64,000 bases of DNA from an uncultured Bacteroides sp. (GTDB taxonomy: Bacteria > Bacteroidota > Bacteroidia > Bacteroidales > Bacteroidaceae), in contig CALUJC010000002.1 of NCBI GenBank assembly GCA_944320865.1, positions 1 through 64,000 on the forward strand. The letters run 5' to 3'. Positions within the stretch are counted from its first letter, which is position 1. Each line of letters opens with the position of its first letter. The position numbers and the translations under genes were made by a program. The notes beneath the pieces were generated by a model. It was not told the origin of the DNA. It searched no databases and saw only the letters and a program-made list of their open reading frames with translations. Of the stretch, positions 53,201-62,724 are shown one piece after another.

Positions 53201-53223
53201 TCTCATTGCAAGTGTCTTTCTAA
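50206..53223 (+). CDS. SusC/RagA-family TonB-linked outer membrane transporter
   Basis: A 1005-residue protein with a signal peptide (about 1-30, ...PSIQA). A CarboxypepD-regulatory-like domain (about 42-105, TGVVMDAANEPVIGANILEKG region) is followed by the DDVVVVGY TonB box (about 113-120), a plug domain (about 122-235, RLRGTSSLTGETGPLIVIDGM) and a C-terminal 22-strand barrel ending in Phe. It imports an oligosaccharide together with the SusD-like lipoprotein encoded next. The GH31 gene downstream suggests an alpha-linked glucosyl or xylosyl substrate. No sensor or regulator gene is nearby. Confidence 0.93.
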   Translation: MIKDYFRKALLITAICCVPLGGGFMPSIQAAEYNIAQQQKVRITGVVMDAANEPVIGANILEKGTTNGTITDLDGRFALEVQKGATLVVTFIGYKDQEITIGNQTEFAITMVDDNQILDDVVVVGYAVGNKRSVSGAVERVTKEQMNVGFVATPIDAIRSRVSGLSISQNGGDPTGTPTIRLRGTSSLTGETGPLIVIDGMFADIDMMNSLANTDIEEITVLKDASETAQYGSRGASGVIVVTTSRGKEGAAEVNYSGQMGASVVYKNLDIMTADEWRAANTALDAHGVDHGYSNNFLKLIQNDVVLQQNHNVSLTMGTKKANMRASVGVNSRDGQVKGTSNTNYNMKLNASLTTLKDRVTIEMGLIGSHRDSKSSSNQNLYYSASQFNPTYPDFRNPETGLWDYDPAAQQVTNPLGQLEQVRNTENERMSANARVTVKILEGLNFSAYGAYNHYNMIRKEFTPNDIEIPNQAKENGSAEITNSRYTTLMGNLQLSYVREFGKHSINVLALTEAIRDREFSFNAGATGFETNYFLYNNLAAGANVTYGSVGSSASENTIMSYMGRINYMFDSRYAFTVNARADGSSKLGKNHKWGFFPSVSAAWLISNEAFMEDLDFVDNLKFRIGYGVSGNQNGISSYNSLAVMSPSKLTNVNGASAVSFSYSRNNNPDLKWETKYTFNVGLDFGFFDNRLRGTVDYYRSTTKDLLYNYSVPVPPFLYGTLLANIGEMTNDGFEFAVSGDILRSKDWGLTIGGNIAFQKNKLVSLTGEYNGEILTPAKYIARESVTNCGGLTQNTGVIYMSEGEPVGYFRLPKFKEFSVDENGHKRYVLVDQNGDGSIGTADDSPDRVNCGQAMPKWIMGANIQVRYKDFDLSTQLSGAFGHKIYNSTSMLYYNMANFPSYNVMADAVDKQIYDIQLSDYWLEKGNYVNIDYISLGYNVPIQKTCVAGYLSKLRLALSCNNLHTFTGYSGMTPLLDIGSTSGGLDDRGIYPISRTFTFSLQVSF

Positions 53224-53269
53224 GGGAATTTGTGATATGAATAAGTTTATAATTAAAATCTGATTTAGT

Positions 53270-55048
53270 ATGAAAACGAAAATATATAGTCTATTGGGAG
53301 CTTGCTTGTTGATCGTTTCTTCTTGCTCATTGGATGAAACTCCGCTTAGTCAAATTAGCGAGTCGGAAGCTTATAAAAGTGAAAAGCTTCTTTATATCAA
53401 TACAGTCGGTACGGTTGTATCAGGGCTTGGCACTGTGTTTAAGGGAAATACAGATGCGCTATGCACTATTCAGGATATAGCCGGTGGCCAGTTGTTTAAT
53501 CCTGGTCGTGGAGGTGGCGACTGGCAAGATGGCGGTAAACATCAAGTATTGTTTATGCATACTTGGCGGGAGGATAATGGTTATATGTCCAGTGGTTGGA
53601 ATGCTTTGTGGGGCAAAGTGGCCGCAATCAATAAGTCCATTGGTACAATAGAACAGTATAAAAGTGATTATGCAGATCCTACGGATTTGGATAACTGGAT
53701 TTATGAATTGCGTGGTTTGCGTGCCGTATTTTATTGGTACTTGCTGGATATGTATGGGAATGTGCCTATTTGTGAGACGTCTGATCAGACGGTTGCTGAA
53801 ACTGTTCCCTCTTCGCGCGTAGAGGTATATGAATTTCTGCGCGATGAACTTTCTGAAGTGATTCCGCATTTGATTGATGCTCAATGCCAGAATGCTTCTG
53901 ATGAATATTACGGACGTGTGACTAAAGCTGTCGGATACTTTATAATGGCCCGGTTAGCATTGAATGCTCCTGTATATCTGGCAACGGATACTAAGGTGTT
54001 TGCAACTAATACAAGTACTGAAGAAGTAAACAACTACATTAATGAAAGTGGCAAGAATATTCAGTTTACATTGGACGGCGAAACAAGGAATGCTTGGGAA
54101 ACTGTTATTTATTGTCAAGAAAAATGCGCAGAATTAGGCTATACGCTTCAGTCCAATTTTGCTGATAATTTTGATGTTTCCAATGATAAAGGCAATGTGG
54201 AGAACATTTTCGTGATTCCCCGTGATGATACTTCTTTCCAGGTCAATGACCAGGATTTACAACGCTCGCTTCATGGCAACCATGGTGCGTATTTAGGGAT
54301 GGCAAATTGTTGGAATGGCTTGGCTGGTACCCGGGCGACGGCCTTTGCTTTCGGGTATGATTTTGATGGCGATACGGATTATGATCCTCGTTGGGATGAC
54401 ACCTTCTACTACGGTTTTCCGGCCGGTGAAGAAAATAAGGAGCAGATAGCTTCGGGATATACTTATAATGGCGAGAATGACCCTGATGGAATAAAGGATA
54501 AGCTTCAATATGGTTATTACTATCCTCATAAAGTATTCAGTGAGCAAAGTACAGAACTTGCGGCATTGGGCTACGAAGGTAGTGTTTACGATGTATATCT
54601 GAAGTGGGGTGGAGCACGTTATAAGAAATACCAGTATGACCCTACATGTAGTGGTATGCTGCGCTCGAATGCAGACTTCGCAATTTTCAGGTATGCAGAG
54701 CTGTTGCTTGCCGCTGGTGAAGCGAAATTCCGGAATGGGCAAGATGGTTCCAATGAAATTAATGAGGTGCGAAGCCGTGCCAAGGCTGCAATAGCTTCCG
54801 ATATTGATATGGAATTCATCCGCCAAGAAAGAATCAGGGAACTTTGTTTCGAAGGAATATGTCGTACAGATGAAATCCGTTTTGGCACTTTTACTAAAGA
54901 AACGGTAGATCGGCATTATGGCATGATTCCATTTTCTGATGCTTATGGTAAGTTTGAGGCAGATAATGACGGGCATACTATCTTGTTTGCAATTCCATCG
55001 AGTGCCATGCAAACGAATACCAATATAGTGCAGAATCCCGGTTATTAA
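53270..55048 (+). CDS. SusD/RagB-family surface glycan-binding lipoprotein
   Basis: A 592-residue lipoprotein with a lipobox ending SSC (Cys19). The SusD architecture is seen in the N-terminal helices and tetratricopeptide-like region (about 95-245, with the ELRGLRAVFYWYLLDMYGNVP segment) and the C-terminal FAIFRYAELLLAAGEAK segment (about 465-481), followed by FIRQERIRELCFEG (about 514-527). It forms the lid on the SusC transporter and binds glycan. It lies 46 bp after susC. Confidence 0.93.
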   Translation: MKTKIYSLLGACLLIVSSCSLDETPLSQISESEAYKSEKLLYINTVGTVVSGLGTVFKGNTDALCTIQDIAGGQLFNPGRGGGDWQDGGKHQVLFMHTWREDNGYMSSGWNALWGKVAAINKSIGTIEQYKSDYADPTDLDNWIYELRGLRAVFYWYLLDMYGNVPICETSDQTVAETVPSSRVEVYEFLRDELSEVIPHLIDAQCQNASDEYYGRVTKAVGYFIMARLALNAPVYLATDTKVFATNTSTEEVNNYINESGKNIQFTLDGETRNAWETVIYCQEKCAELGYTLQSNFADNFDVSNDKGNVENIFVIPRDDTSFQVNDQDLQRSLHGNHGAYLGMANCWNGLAGTRATAFAFGYDFDGDTDYDPRWDDTFYYGFPAGEENKEQIASGYTYNGENDPDGIKDKLQYGYYYPHKVFSEQSTELAALGYEGSVYDVYLKWGGARYKKYQYDPTCSGMLRSNADFAIFRYAELLLAAGEAKFRNGQDGSNEINEVRSRAKAAIASDIDMEFIRQERIRELCFEGICRTDEIRFGTFTKETVDRHYGMIPFSDAYGKFEADNDGHTILFAIPSSAMQTNTNIVQNPGY

Positions 55049-55095
55049 TGTGCTAAGGAGAAATACAGTCATGTCTAATTAAAAATGAGAAAATC

Positions 55096-57498
55096 ATGAA
55101 GAGGAATTTGTTTCTATTATGTTTCTTGAGTCTGGTAAGCTTGTCATTTGCACAAGTAAACCGTGTGTCAGATGGATTTGAGGCAACAGTTAAGGGAGTG
55201 GATATAAAAGTGCAGTTTTATTCGCCCGACATTGTGCGGGTGTTCAAGACAACCGCAACAAGTAATCTTGAAAGGAAGAGAAGTTTTGTTGTCACCATGA
55301 CGCCTCAGCCTGTAGATTTGGCAATAGACGAGCAGTCTGATAAGGTGGTGGCTAAGTCTTCAGATTTGGAGGTTTCTTTGAACCTGATAACCGGGAGCAT
55401 ACAATTCAAGGATTTGTCTGGCAAATCTCTGTTGGCAGAGAAGGACTATGGTGTTCAGCTGATGCCGGTAGAATTCGTTCAGCGGGTAAGCCAATCCAAT
55501 CCGGTGCCTAAACCCGGCGAAGTGGTGCCTACCCAAAGCTCGCCCGGGCAAGATACTCCGGGTATGGGGCGCCGCCGCATGGTTGTTGAGGAAGCTAATG
55601 AAGTGATTCAGCAGTTTATTCTTGATGAGGACGAAGTGATTTATGGGTTGGGACAGCATCAGGAAGGATTGATGAGCCAGCGCAATCAGCGCTTAGTGCT
55701 TGAACAGAACAATATGCAGATTTCTATCCCTTACTTCGCGTCGGTAAAAGGGTATGGCTTGTATTGGGACAATTACTCCATAACGACATTTGATGACAGC
55801 CCGATGGGAACTTCATTCCGCTCGGAAGCAGGCGAGGCTGTAGATTATTATTTCCTATATGGCAAGGATGGCGATGGCACAGTGGCTTTGCTTCGCCAAC
55901 TATCCGGGCAAGCTCCTATGGTGCCCTTGTGGACATTAGGCTTCTGGCAATGCAAGGAGCGGTATAAGTCGAAAGAAGAAATTGTCGGGGTAGCGCAGAA
56001 GTATCGCGAACTTGGAGTGCCGCTGGATGCTGTGATACAGGATTGGAAGTATTGGGGCGAGGCCAATGAAAACTGGAATGCCTTGCAGTTCTTGAATCCT
56101 GGTTTCTCTAATCCCGATTGGATGTTTGGTAAGTTGAAGGATTTGAATGTGAACATGATGATTACCATCTGGCCAAGTGTGGGCATAAGTACGGACATTT
56201 ATAAGGATTTATACGACATGAATGCTATTTACCCGATGCAATCGTCGCCGCGCGAGGCTAAGGTGTATGATGTGTACAACGCAGACGCGCGTAAAATCTT
56301 TTGGGATTATATGAACAAGAATATGTTCCAAAAGGGTATGGGCGCCTGGTGGATGGACGGCTCAGAGCCTGAGTTCTACAATACGGTGCAAGGCGATTTC
56401 AACCAGCCTACTGCCGAAGGGGCTTTGCGCAACGTGCGCAATGCCTACCCGCTTTTCGTCAGCAAAGGGGTGTATGAGAATCAGCGTGCTACTACGGAAG
56501 CGAAACGGGTGTACATCTTGACACGTTCCGGCTATACGGGCTTGCAACGCTATGGCGCAGGCTCTTGGAGCGGTGATATCCGGGCAAGTTGGGATGTGTT
56601 CAGGAAGCAGATTCCTGCGGGGCTGAATTACTCCATCTGCGGCATTCCATATTGGAATACGGACATCGGCGCGTGGCATCCTTTCTTCAACGTATACCGG
56701 ACGGCCAATACAGATCCCGCCTATCAGCAGTTGTATTGCCGCTGGTTCCAGTTCGCCACGTTCAATCCCATGATGCGTGCCCATGGCACAGGCTCGCCAC
56801 GCGAGATTTACCAGTTTGGCGAACGTGGTTATTGGGCATTCGACGTGCAGGAGCAATACATCAACTTGCGCTATCAGCTGTTGCCTTATCTCTATGCCAC
56901 TGCCTGGCAAGTCACGAGCAAGGGCTATTCCTATCTGCGCCAGCTGTCCATGGAAGCACCGGCGGACAAGAATACGTATCATATCGCTGACGAGTTTATG
57001 TTTGGCAAGGCCTTCCTTGTGGCACCGGTATTGGAAGAGAACGCGGCATCGAGAGATGTATACCTGCCGGCCAATGGCAAATGGATTGATTTCTGGAACA
57101 ATAAAGAGTACGAAGGCGGGCAAACTATCAAGCGTGATACTCCCATCGAGATTATTCCGGTGTTTGTCAAGGCCGGTTCCATTATCCCACTCACCACGCA
57201 GAAAGTGCAATATGCTACGGAGAAGAAATGGGAGAAGCTGGAGTTACGGATATATCCCGGTGCCGACGGAGACTTTACGCTCTATGAGGATGAAAACGAC
57301 AACTATAACTACGAGAAGGGTGCCTACGCCGAAATCCCGATGCATTGGGACGATGAGGCCGGCATCCTGACCATAGGGAAACGCAGTGGGGAGTTTGCTG
57401 GCATGCTGAAGTCACGGACATTTGTAGTGAAAATGGCCGGCGCGAAGACCGGGAAAACCGTCAGGTATAAAGGTGGCGAAATGAAGGTGAAGATGTAA
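55096..57498 (+). CDS. Glycoside hydrolase family 31 (alpha-xylosidase/alpha-glucosidase type)
   Basis: An 800-residue exported enzyme (signal peptide 1-19). An N-terminal beta-sandwich (about 20-245) has a Pro/Gln-rich insertion near 135-160. A TIM barrel (about 260-620) carries the nucleophile D421 in WWMDGSEPE and the acid/base D494 in WSGDIRASWD. C-terminal beta domains follow. The VIQDWKYWG segment and overall length resemble alpha-xylosidases, but specificity for xyloside, glucoside or transfer cannot be read from the sequence. It is the last gene of the susC-susD operon. Confidence 0.9.
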   Translation: MKRNLFLLCFLSLVSLSFAQVNRVSDGFEATVKGVDIKVQFYSPDIVRVFKTTATSNLERKRSFVVTMTPQPVDLAIDEQSDKVVAKSSDLEVSLNLITGSIQFKDLSGKSLLAEKDYGVQLMPVEFVQRVSQSNPVPKPGEVVPTQSSPGQDTPGMGRRRMVVEEANEVIQQFILDEDEVIYGLGQHQEGLMSQRNQRLVLEQNNMQISIPYFASVKGYGLYWDNYSITTFDDSPMGTSFRSEAGEAVDYYFLYGKDGDGTVALLRQLSGQAPMVPLWTLGFWQCKERYKSKEEIVGVAQKYRELGVPLDAVIQDWKYWGEANENWNALQFLNPGFSNPDWMFGKLKDLNVNMMITIWPSVGISTDIYKDLYDMNAIYPMQSSPREAKVYDVYNADARKIFWDYMNKNMFQKGMGAWWMDGSEPEFYNTVQGDFNQPTAEGALRNVRNAYPLFVSKGVYENQRATTEAKRVYILTRSGYTGLQRYGAGSWSGDIRASWDVFRKQIPAGLNYSICGIPYWNTDIGAWHPFFNVYRTANTDPAYQQLYCRWFQFATFNPMMRAHGTGSPREIYQFGERGYWAFDVQEQYINLRYQLLPYLYATAWQVTSKGYSYLRQLSMEAPADKNTYHIADEFMFGKAFLVAPVLEENAASRDVYLPANGKWIDFWNNKEYEGGQTIKRDTPIEIIPVFVKAGSIIPLTTQKVQYATEKKWEKLELRIYPGADGDFTLYEDENDNYNYEKGAYAEIPMHWDDEAGILTIGKRSGEFAGMLKSRTFVVKMAGAKTGKTVRYKGGEMKVKM

Positions 57499-57536
57499 AG
57501 CTGTTTTGTGGAAAATATCTTACGCCACATCCCACT

Positions 57537-57629
57537 TTTGCCGAGGTAGCTACCTCAACCTCCACTAGGTAGCTATCTCGACACCCTAAAAGTAGCTACT
57601 TCGGCAATACCAAGGCGGCTGCCTTTTTA
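57537..57629. repeat. Four palindrome-centred repeats (L)
   Basis: Units of about 22-24 bp are centred on GAGGTAGCTACCTC, AGGTAGCTATCT, AAGTAGCTACTT and AAGGCGGCTGCCTTT. They lie downstream of the GH31 gene, in the 285-bp gap before kbl. Confidence 0.75.
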
Positions 57630-57708
57630 TGCTACTGGTAGTGAATGGGTTACAAAACTGGTCATGTAAGAACCCGGGCAAAATGGTGAAGTAATTATTC
57701 TGAATAAT

Positions 57709-57752
57709 AAACGAGGCAACCTCGCCGGACGCATCCGGGGGGTGCCTCGTTT
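57709..57752. terminator. Bidirectional terminator between GH31 and kbl
   Basis: AAACGAGGCA (57709-57718) pairs with TGCCTCGTTT (57743-57752), flanked by A- and T-rich DNA. It lies between convergent genes. Confidence 0.75.
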
Positions 57753-57783
57753 GTTATCTTTCGCCTGTGCGGGTCTGTGGGGG

Positions 57784-58971
57784 CTACTTCAGCACTCCGA
57801 GCTCCTTGCCCACCTTGATGAAGGCGGCGATGCACTTGTCAAGGTGCTCTTTTTCGTGTCCGGCGGAAATCTGCACGCGGATGCGGGCTTGTCCTTTCGG
57901 CACGACGGGGTAGTAGAAGCCTGTGACATAGATGCCTTCTTCCTGGAGGCGTGCGGCATAGACCTGCGAGAGCTTGGCGTCGTAGAGCATGACGGCGCAG
58001 ATGGCGCTTTGCGTGGGCTTGATGTCGAAGCCGGCGGCCATCATCTTGTCGCGGAAGTAGTTGACGTTCTCCACCAGCTTGTCGTGCAGGGCGTTGCTCT
58101 CCTTCAGCATCTTGAATACTTCGATGCTGGCTCCGATGACGGCGGGCGCCACCGAGTTGGAGAAGAGATACGGGCGGCTGCGCTGGCGCAGCAGGTCGAT
58201 GATTTCCTTATGACCGGTGGTGAATCCGCCCATCGCGCCGCCAAAGGCTTTGCCCAACGTGCCGGTGTAGATGTCCACCCGGCCGTAGGTGCCATACAGC
58301 TCGCTCACGCCGTGGCCCGTGGCGCCCACCACGCCTGCCGAGTGCGATTCGTCTACCATGACCAGCGCATCATACTTCTCGGCCAGGTCGCAAATCTTGT
58401 CCATCGGCGCCACGTTGCCGTCCATGGAGAACACGCCGTCGGTCACGATGATGCGGAAGCGTTGCGCCTGTGCTTCCTGCAGGCAGCGCTCCAGGTCGGC
58501 CATGTCGGCATTGGCATAGCGGTAGCGCTTGGCCTTGCAGAGGCGCACGCCGTCGATGATGGAGGCATGGTTCAGCGAGTCGGAGATGATGGCGTCTTCC
58601 TCCGTGAACAGCGGCTCGAACACCCCGCCGTTGGCGTCGAAGCAGGCGGCGTAGAGGATGGTGTCCTCCGTGTGGAAATACTCCGATATGGCAGCTTCCA
58701 GCTCTTTGTGGATGTCCTGCGTGCCGCAGATGAAGCGCACGGACGACATGCCGTAGCCCCGGCGGTCCATCATCTCTTGGGCCGCCTTGATAAGGCGCGG
58801 GTTGTTGGACAGACCTAGGTAGTTGTTGGCGCAGAAGTTCAGCACCTCTTTGCCTTTTACAGTGATAGCCGCTTGTTGTGGGCTTTCTATCAGCCGTTCT
58901 TCTTTGTAGAGTCCTGCATCTTTAATCTCCGTAATGGTGTTGCGGAGATATTCTTTCATTTTACCATACAT
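57784..58971 (-). CDS. kbl: 2-amino-3-ketobutyrate CoA ligase (glycine C-acetyltransferase)
   Basis: A 395-residue fold type I PLP enzyme of the alpha-oxoamine synthase group, at the usual Kbl length. Visible marks are NFCANNYLGLS (about 45-55), VDESHSAGVVG (about 207-217) and the PLP lysine in TGTLGKAFGGAMGG (about 240-246). It converts 2-amino-3-ketobutyrate and CoA to glycine and acetyl-CoA. The divergent neighbouring gene encodes threonine dehydrogenase, which supplies the substrate. Confidence 0.92.
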   Translation of the reverse strand: MYGKMKEYLRNTITEIKDAGLYKEERLIESPQQAAITVKGKEVLNFCANNYLGLSNNPRLIKAAQEMMDRRGYGMSSVRFICGTQDIHKELEAAISEYFHTEDTILYAACFDANGGVFEPLFTEEDAIISDSLNHASIIDGVRLCKAKRYRYANADMADLERCLQEAQAQRFRIIVTDGVFSMDGNVAPMDKICDLAEKYDALVMVDESHSAGVVGATGHGVSELYGTYGRVDIYTGTLGKAFGGAMGGFTTGHKEIIDLLRQRSRPYLFSNSVAPAVIGASIEVFKMLKESNALHDKLVENVNYFRDKMMAAGFDIKPTQSAICAVMLYDAKLSQVYAARLQEEGIYVTGFYYPVVPKGQARIRVQISAGHEKEHLDKCIAAFIKVGKELGVLK

Positions 58972-59116
58972 AGCATTTAATTTTAAGAGTTAGAATCATG
59001 TTTCTACAAAGGACATTATTTTTATTGGAATAAACAAGCAGAAAATGATAGAAGTCTGAAAAAAAAGTATGATATTTGCCAATCTTTAAATATGCAGCCT
59101 TAATAATAAATCGGAT

Positions 59117-60073
59117 ATGAAGAATATATTGGTAATTGGATCTACCGGCCAAATCGGGTCGGAGTTAACAATGGAATTGCGTAAACGTTATGGTAATGAA
59201 CATGTAGTGGCCGGATATATTCCCGGTGCGGAACCTCAAGGAGAGTTGAAGGCTTCCGGCCCTTTTGGCATTGCCGATGTAACGGATAGTAAAACGATAG
59301 GTGAAATCGTAAAAGATTATAAGGTTGATACCATATATAATTTGGCTGCCTTATTGTCTGTGGTTGCTGAGAGCAAGCCGATTTTGGCCTGGAAAATAGG
59401 AATTGACGGCTTATGGAATGTGCTGGAGGTAGCTCGTGCTTACAAGTGCGCGGTGTTTACACCGAGTTCGATAGGTTCTTTCGGACAAAGTACTCCTCAT
59501 GTGAAAACACCTCAAGATACCATTCAACGACCTTCTACCATGTACGGGGTGACGAAAGTGACTACGGAGTTGCTGAGCGATTATTATTATGTGAAGTATG
59601 GAGTAGATACCCGCTCGGTGCGTTTTCCGGGCATTATTTCTTATAAGACGCTTCCGGGAGGAGGTACAACAGATTATGCCGTTGATATTTATTATGCGGC
59701 TGTGCGTGGCGAAAAGTTTGTGTCGCCGATAAAGGCAGGTACTTATATGGATATGATGTATATGCCTGATGCTTTGAATGCAGCTATCCAATTGATGGAA
59801 GCTGATGTTACACGTTTGAAGCATCGAAACGCTTTTAATATCGCCTCCATGAGTTTTGATCCGGAGGGCATCTATAAGGCAATTAAGAAGTATGTACCTG
59901 ATTTTGAAATGACTTATGAGGTAGACCCCTTGAAGCAGTCTATTGCCGATAGTTGGCCTGATTGTATGGATGATACATGTGCTCGTGAAGAATGGGGATG
60001 GAAACCTCATTATGATTTGGACTCTATGACCATAGATATGCTTGATAAACTGAGAGTTAAACTGAATAAATGA
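59117..60073 (+). CDS. L-threonine 3-dehydrogenase, short-chain (epimerase-like) type
   Basis: A 318-residue extended SDR protein with NAD motif GSTGQIGSEL (8-17), a Ser in PSSIGSFG (about 116-123) and YGVTK (Tyr/Lys about 143/147). The GTTDYAVDIYYAA segment (about 188-200) matches bacterial epimerase-like threonine dehydrogenases, which are distinct from the zinc-dependent E. coli Tdh. It oxidises threonine to 2-amino-3-ketobutyrate for Kbl. The 145-bp divergent gap separates the two genes. It overlaps the next gene by 4 bp. Confidence 0.88.
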   Translation: MKNILVIGSTGQIGSELTMELRKRYGNEHVVAGYIPGAEPQGELKASGPFGIADVTDSKTIGEIVKDYKVDTIYNLAALLSVVAESKPILAWKIGIDGLWNVLEVARAYKCAVFTPSSIGSFGQSTPHVKTPQDTIQRPSTMYGVTKVTTELLSDYYYVKYGVDTRSVRFPGIISYKTLPGGGTTDYAVDIYYAAVRGEKFVSPIKAGTYMDMMYMPDALNAAIQLMEADVTRLKHRNAFNIASMSFDPEGIYKAIKKYVPDFEMTYEVDPLKQSIADSWPDCMDDTCAREEWGWKPHYDLDSMTIDMLDKLRVKLNK

Positions 60074-60909
60074 AAAAAGAACTGATAGGATTGTTTGGGT
60101 TAGTCATTCTGTTATCGTGTAGCGGACGGAATGCTAAAGAGGATCCTTTTACCGTTATGGCTCAATTGCCCGACTCTATAAGTCAAGAGGTCGGTACATT
60201 GCCGTTGAAGGAGGTGTTGACACCTTTGGAAGCCGATGAGTTGTTTGATGATTTTATTTTCAACTATGCATTGGACGAAAAGTTACAAAGACAGCGCACG
60301 CGGTTTCCTTTACCTTATCGTTGCGGAGACACATTGAGAACCATTGAGGAAAAAGATTGGAAACATGACTATTTGTTTGCCAAACAAAACTATTACACGC
60401 TTCTTTTTGATCGGGAGGAAGATATGGAGATGGTTGGCGATACGACTTTGCATGCAGTGCAGGTAGAGTGGATATCATTGACTGAACCTTTGAAGAAAAA
60501 GTATTATTTTGAACGGGATAAGGGCATGTGGATGCTCGTTTCCATTGAAATGTTGCCCATGAAAGAACGGGTAAAGAATGATTTCTTATCTTTCTATACG
60601 CATTTTTCTGTAGATAGTCTTTTTCAAGCGCGTCACATTTTATTCCCTTTACATTTTATTACGATAGATCCTGATGATGAGTTTTCGGTATTGGAAACTA
60701 CTTTGGAAGCGAACCAATGGTATGCTTTCCGCCCTCAGATGCCGACAGGCATGCTCTCGAATATTTGTTATGGCCAGCGGAACGATGAACTTTCTACAGC
60801 GAAGATATTAAAGGTGAACGGAATAAGCAATGGCTACTCTAATATCTTTTATTTCCGCAAATTGGGAGGAGAATGGAAGTTGTATAAATATGAAGATACA
60901 AGTATTTAA
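60070..60909 (+). CDS. DUF4348 lipoprotein
   Basis: A 279-residue lipoprotein with an LLSC lipobox (Cys17). It matches the DUF4348 pattern seen in Bacteroidetes: a central WKHDYLFAKQNYYTLLFDRE segment (about 97-116) followed by FFLSFYTHF-like FLSFYTHFSVDSLFQ (about 177-191). The function is unknown. It starts at the ATGA overlapping the tdh stop and is followed by murB 12 bp later, so it may be part of one operon. Confidence 0.75.
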   Translation: MKKELIGLFGLVILLSCSGRNAKEDPFTVMAQLPDSISQEVGTLPLKEVLTPLEADELFDDFIFNYALDEKLQRQRTRFPLPYRCGDTLRTIEEKDWKHDYLFAKQNYYTLLFDREEDMEMVGDTTLHAVQVEWISLTEPLKKKYYFERDKGMWMLVSIEMLPMKERVKNDFLSFYTHFSVDSLFQARHILFPLHFITIDPDDEFSVLETTLEANQWYAFRPQMPTGMLSNICYGQRNDELSTAKILKVNGISNGYSNIFYFRKLGGEWKLYKYEDTSI

Positions 60910-60921
60910 CGTTGCATATAC

Positions 60922-61926
60922 ATGGCTGTGTTGAATAATTATTCCTTGTTGGAGCATAATACTTTTGGAATCGATGTTCGTGCGTCACGCTTCATGGAGT
61001 ATGATTCGGAAAGCGAATTGATGACTTTTCTTGTGCATGAAGAGCTTCAAGTTCCATTTCTGCATATAGGTAGAGGGAGCAATCTTTTGTTTACCAAAGA
61101 TTATGAAGGTACTGTGTTACATTCGTGCATTCGGGGAGTGGAAATTTTGGAAGAAGATGATAAACGTGTACGGGTGCGTGTCGGGGCAGGTACACTTTGG
61201 GATGACTTTGTGGCGTGTTGTGTAGTACGTGGGTGGTATGGTGCCGAAAATTTGTCTTTGATACCAGGCGAGGTAGGAGCTTCTGCCGTGCAAAATATTG
61301 GTGCTTACGGTGTGGAGGTAAAAGACTTGATTGAAGCGGTAGAAACCGTTGATATTCACGGAAAGAAGCGAATTTATGCTAATGCCGAGTGTAAGTATGC
61401 ATATAGGGATAGTATATTCAAACGTCCGGACATGAAATCGGTCTTTGTAACTCGCGTACGTTTTTCACTCAGCAAAAAGCCTTGTTATAGGTTGGACTAT
61501 GGTGCTATTCACGCGGAGTTGGAAAAATATCCTGCGCTAGACTTGCAAACCATACGTAGAGTTATTATAAAAATTCGGCAAGCAAAACTGCCAGACCCGA
61601 AAGTGTTGGGAAATGCAGGTAGTTTTTTTAAAAACCCGGTTGTGCCGCGCGGGCGATTCGAAGAACTATTGCGTCAATATCCTGGCATGCCTTTTTATGA
61701 AGTGGGTACGGACTTTGTGAAAATCCCGGCCGGTTGGCTTATTGAGCAATGTGGCTGGAAAGGGAAGGCCTTTGGAAGGGCATCGGTGCACCTCCGCCAA
61801 GCTTTGGTTTTGGTTAACCTAGGTGGGGCCCAGGGGCATGAAATCGTGGCTTTGGCCAATGCGGTGGCATCTTCGGTGTACGATAGGTTCCATATAAGAA
61901 TTTATCCCGAAGTAAACATTGTTTAA
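60922..61926 (+). CDS. murB: UDP-N-acetylenolpyruvoylglucosamine reductase
   Basis: A 334-residue type I MurB with an FAD-binding PCMH fold. Marks are [13 protein letters not shown] (5-17), [11 protein letters not shown] (about 47-57), [19 protein letters not shown] (about 112-130), the YRDSIFK segment (Tyr and Arg about 157-158) and the catalytic Ser in [10 protein letters not shown] (about 230-239). It makes UDP-MurNAc for peptidoglycan. The next gene follows after 16 bp. Confidence 0.95.
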   Translation: MAVLNNYSLLEHNTFGIDVRASRFMEYDSESELMTFLVHEELQVPFLHIGRGSNLLFTKDYEGTVLHSCIRGVEILEEDDKRVRVRVGAGTLWDDFVACCVVRGWYGAENLSLIPGEVGASAVQNIGAYGVEVKDLIEAVETVDIHGKKRIYANAECKYAYRDSIFKRPDMKSVFVTRVRFSLSKKPCYRLDYGAIHAELEKYPALDLQTIRRVIIKIRQAKLPDPKVLGNAGSFFKNPVVPRGRFEELLRQYPGMPFYEVGTDFVKIPAGWLIEQCGWKGKAFGRASVHLRQALVLVNLGGAQGHEIVALANAVASSVYDRFHIRIYPEVNIV

Positions 61927-61942
61927 AGAATTCGGCAGAAAT

Positions 61943-62707
61943 ATGAAACTGAAGATATTAGGAAGCGGGACGTCTACCGGCGTGCCAGAAGTGGGGTGTA
62001 AATGCCCGGTGTGTACATCTACTGATAAACGCGACAATCGTTTGCGTTCGTCTGCCTTGGTATGTACCAATGATGCGAATATATTGATAGATTGCGGTCC
62101 TGATTTTAGGGAACAGGTGTTGCGGGCCGGTTTTTTTGAACCGATAGACGGGGTGCTGATCACTCATGAACATTATGACCATGTGGGGGGGCTGGACGAT
62201 TTGCGCCCTTTTTGTCGTTTTGGTGAGATTCCTATTTATACTAATGCCTATACTGCTGGCCATTTGCGTGCCCGTATGCCTTATTGCTTTGTTGATAAGG
62301 TTTATCCAGGTGTTCCTCGTATTTTCTTGCAAGAGGTGGAAGCCGGGGCTCCTTTTTACATCCATCAGACGGAGGTGTTGCCTTTGGAGGTAATGCATGG
62401 ACAGCTTCCTATTCTGGGGTATCGCATTAATGGACGTTTGGGGTATGTTACCGATATGCTGACAATGCCTTCTGCTTCTTATGATTGCTTGAAAGGGGTA
62501 GATATATTGGTCGTTAATGCGCTCCGCGTGAAGCCACATCCTACACATCAATGCATAGCAGAAGCAATAGATACAGCGAGTCGCATTGGTGCTAAAGAAA
62601 CTTATTTTATTCATATGAGCCACCATGCCGGGCTTCATGCTGAAATATCCAGGCAGCTTCCGCCTCATATGTATTTTGCATATGATGGTCTGGAAATACT
62701 ATTTTAA
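61943..62707 (+). CDS. Metallo-beta-lactamase-fold hydrolase (PhnP-like)
   Basis: A 254-residue protein starting at MKLKILGSGTSTGVPE (61943); an upstream in-frame ATG inside the murB 3' end is rejected. It has the PhnP-type GCKCPVC segment, the metal motif THEHYDHVGG (HxHxDH, about 74-83), YVTDM (about 170-174) and a C-terminal FIHMSHHAGLH (about 222-232). PhnP relatives hydrolyse cyclic phosphate diesters; the actual substrate here is not known. No phosphonate genes are nearby. Confidence 0.85.
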   Translation: MKLKILGSGTSTGVPEVGCKCPVCTSTDKRDNRLRSSALVCTNDANILIDCGPDFREQVLRAGFFEPIDGVLITHEHYDHVGGLDDLRPFCRFGEIPIYTNAYTAGHLRARMPYCFVDKVYPGVPRIFLQEVEAGAPFYIHQTEVLPLEVMHGQLPILGYRINGRLGYVTDMLTMPSASYDCLKGVDILVVNALRVKPHPTHQCIAEAIDTASRIGAKETYFIHMSHHAGLHAEISRQLPPHMYFAYDGLEILF

Positions 62708-62724
62708 ACTTTCTGCAACATTCA

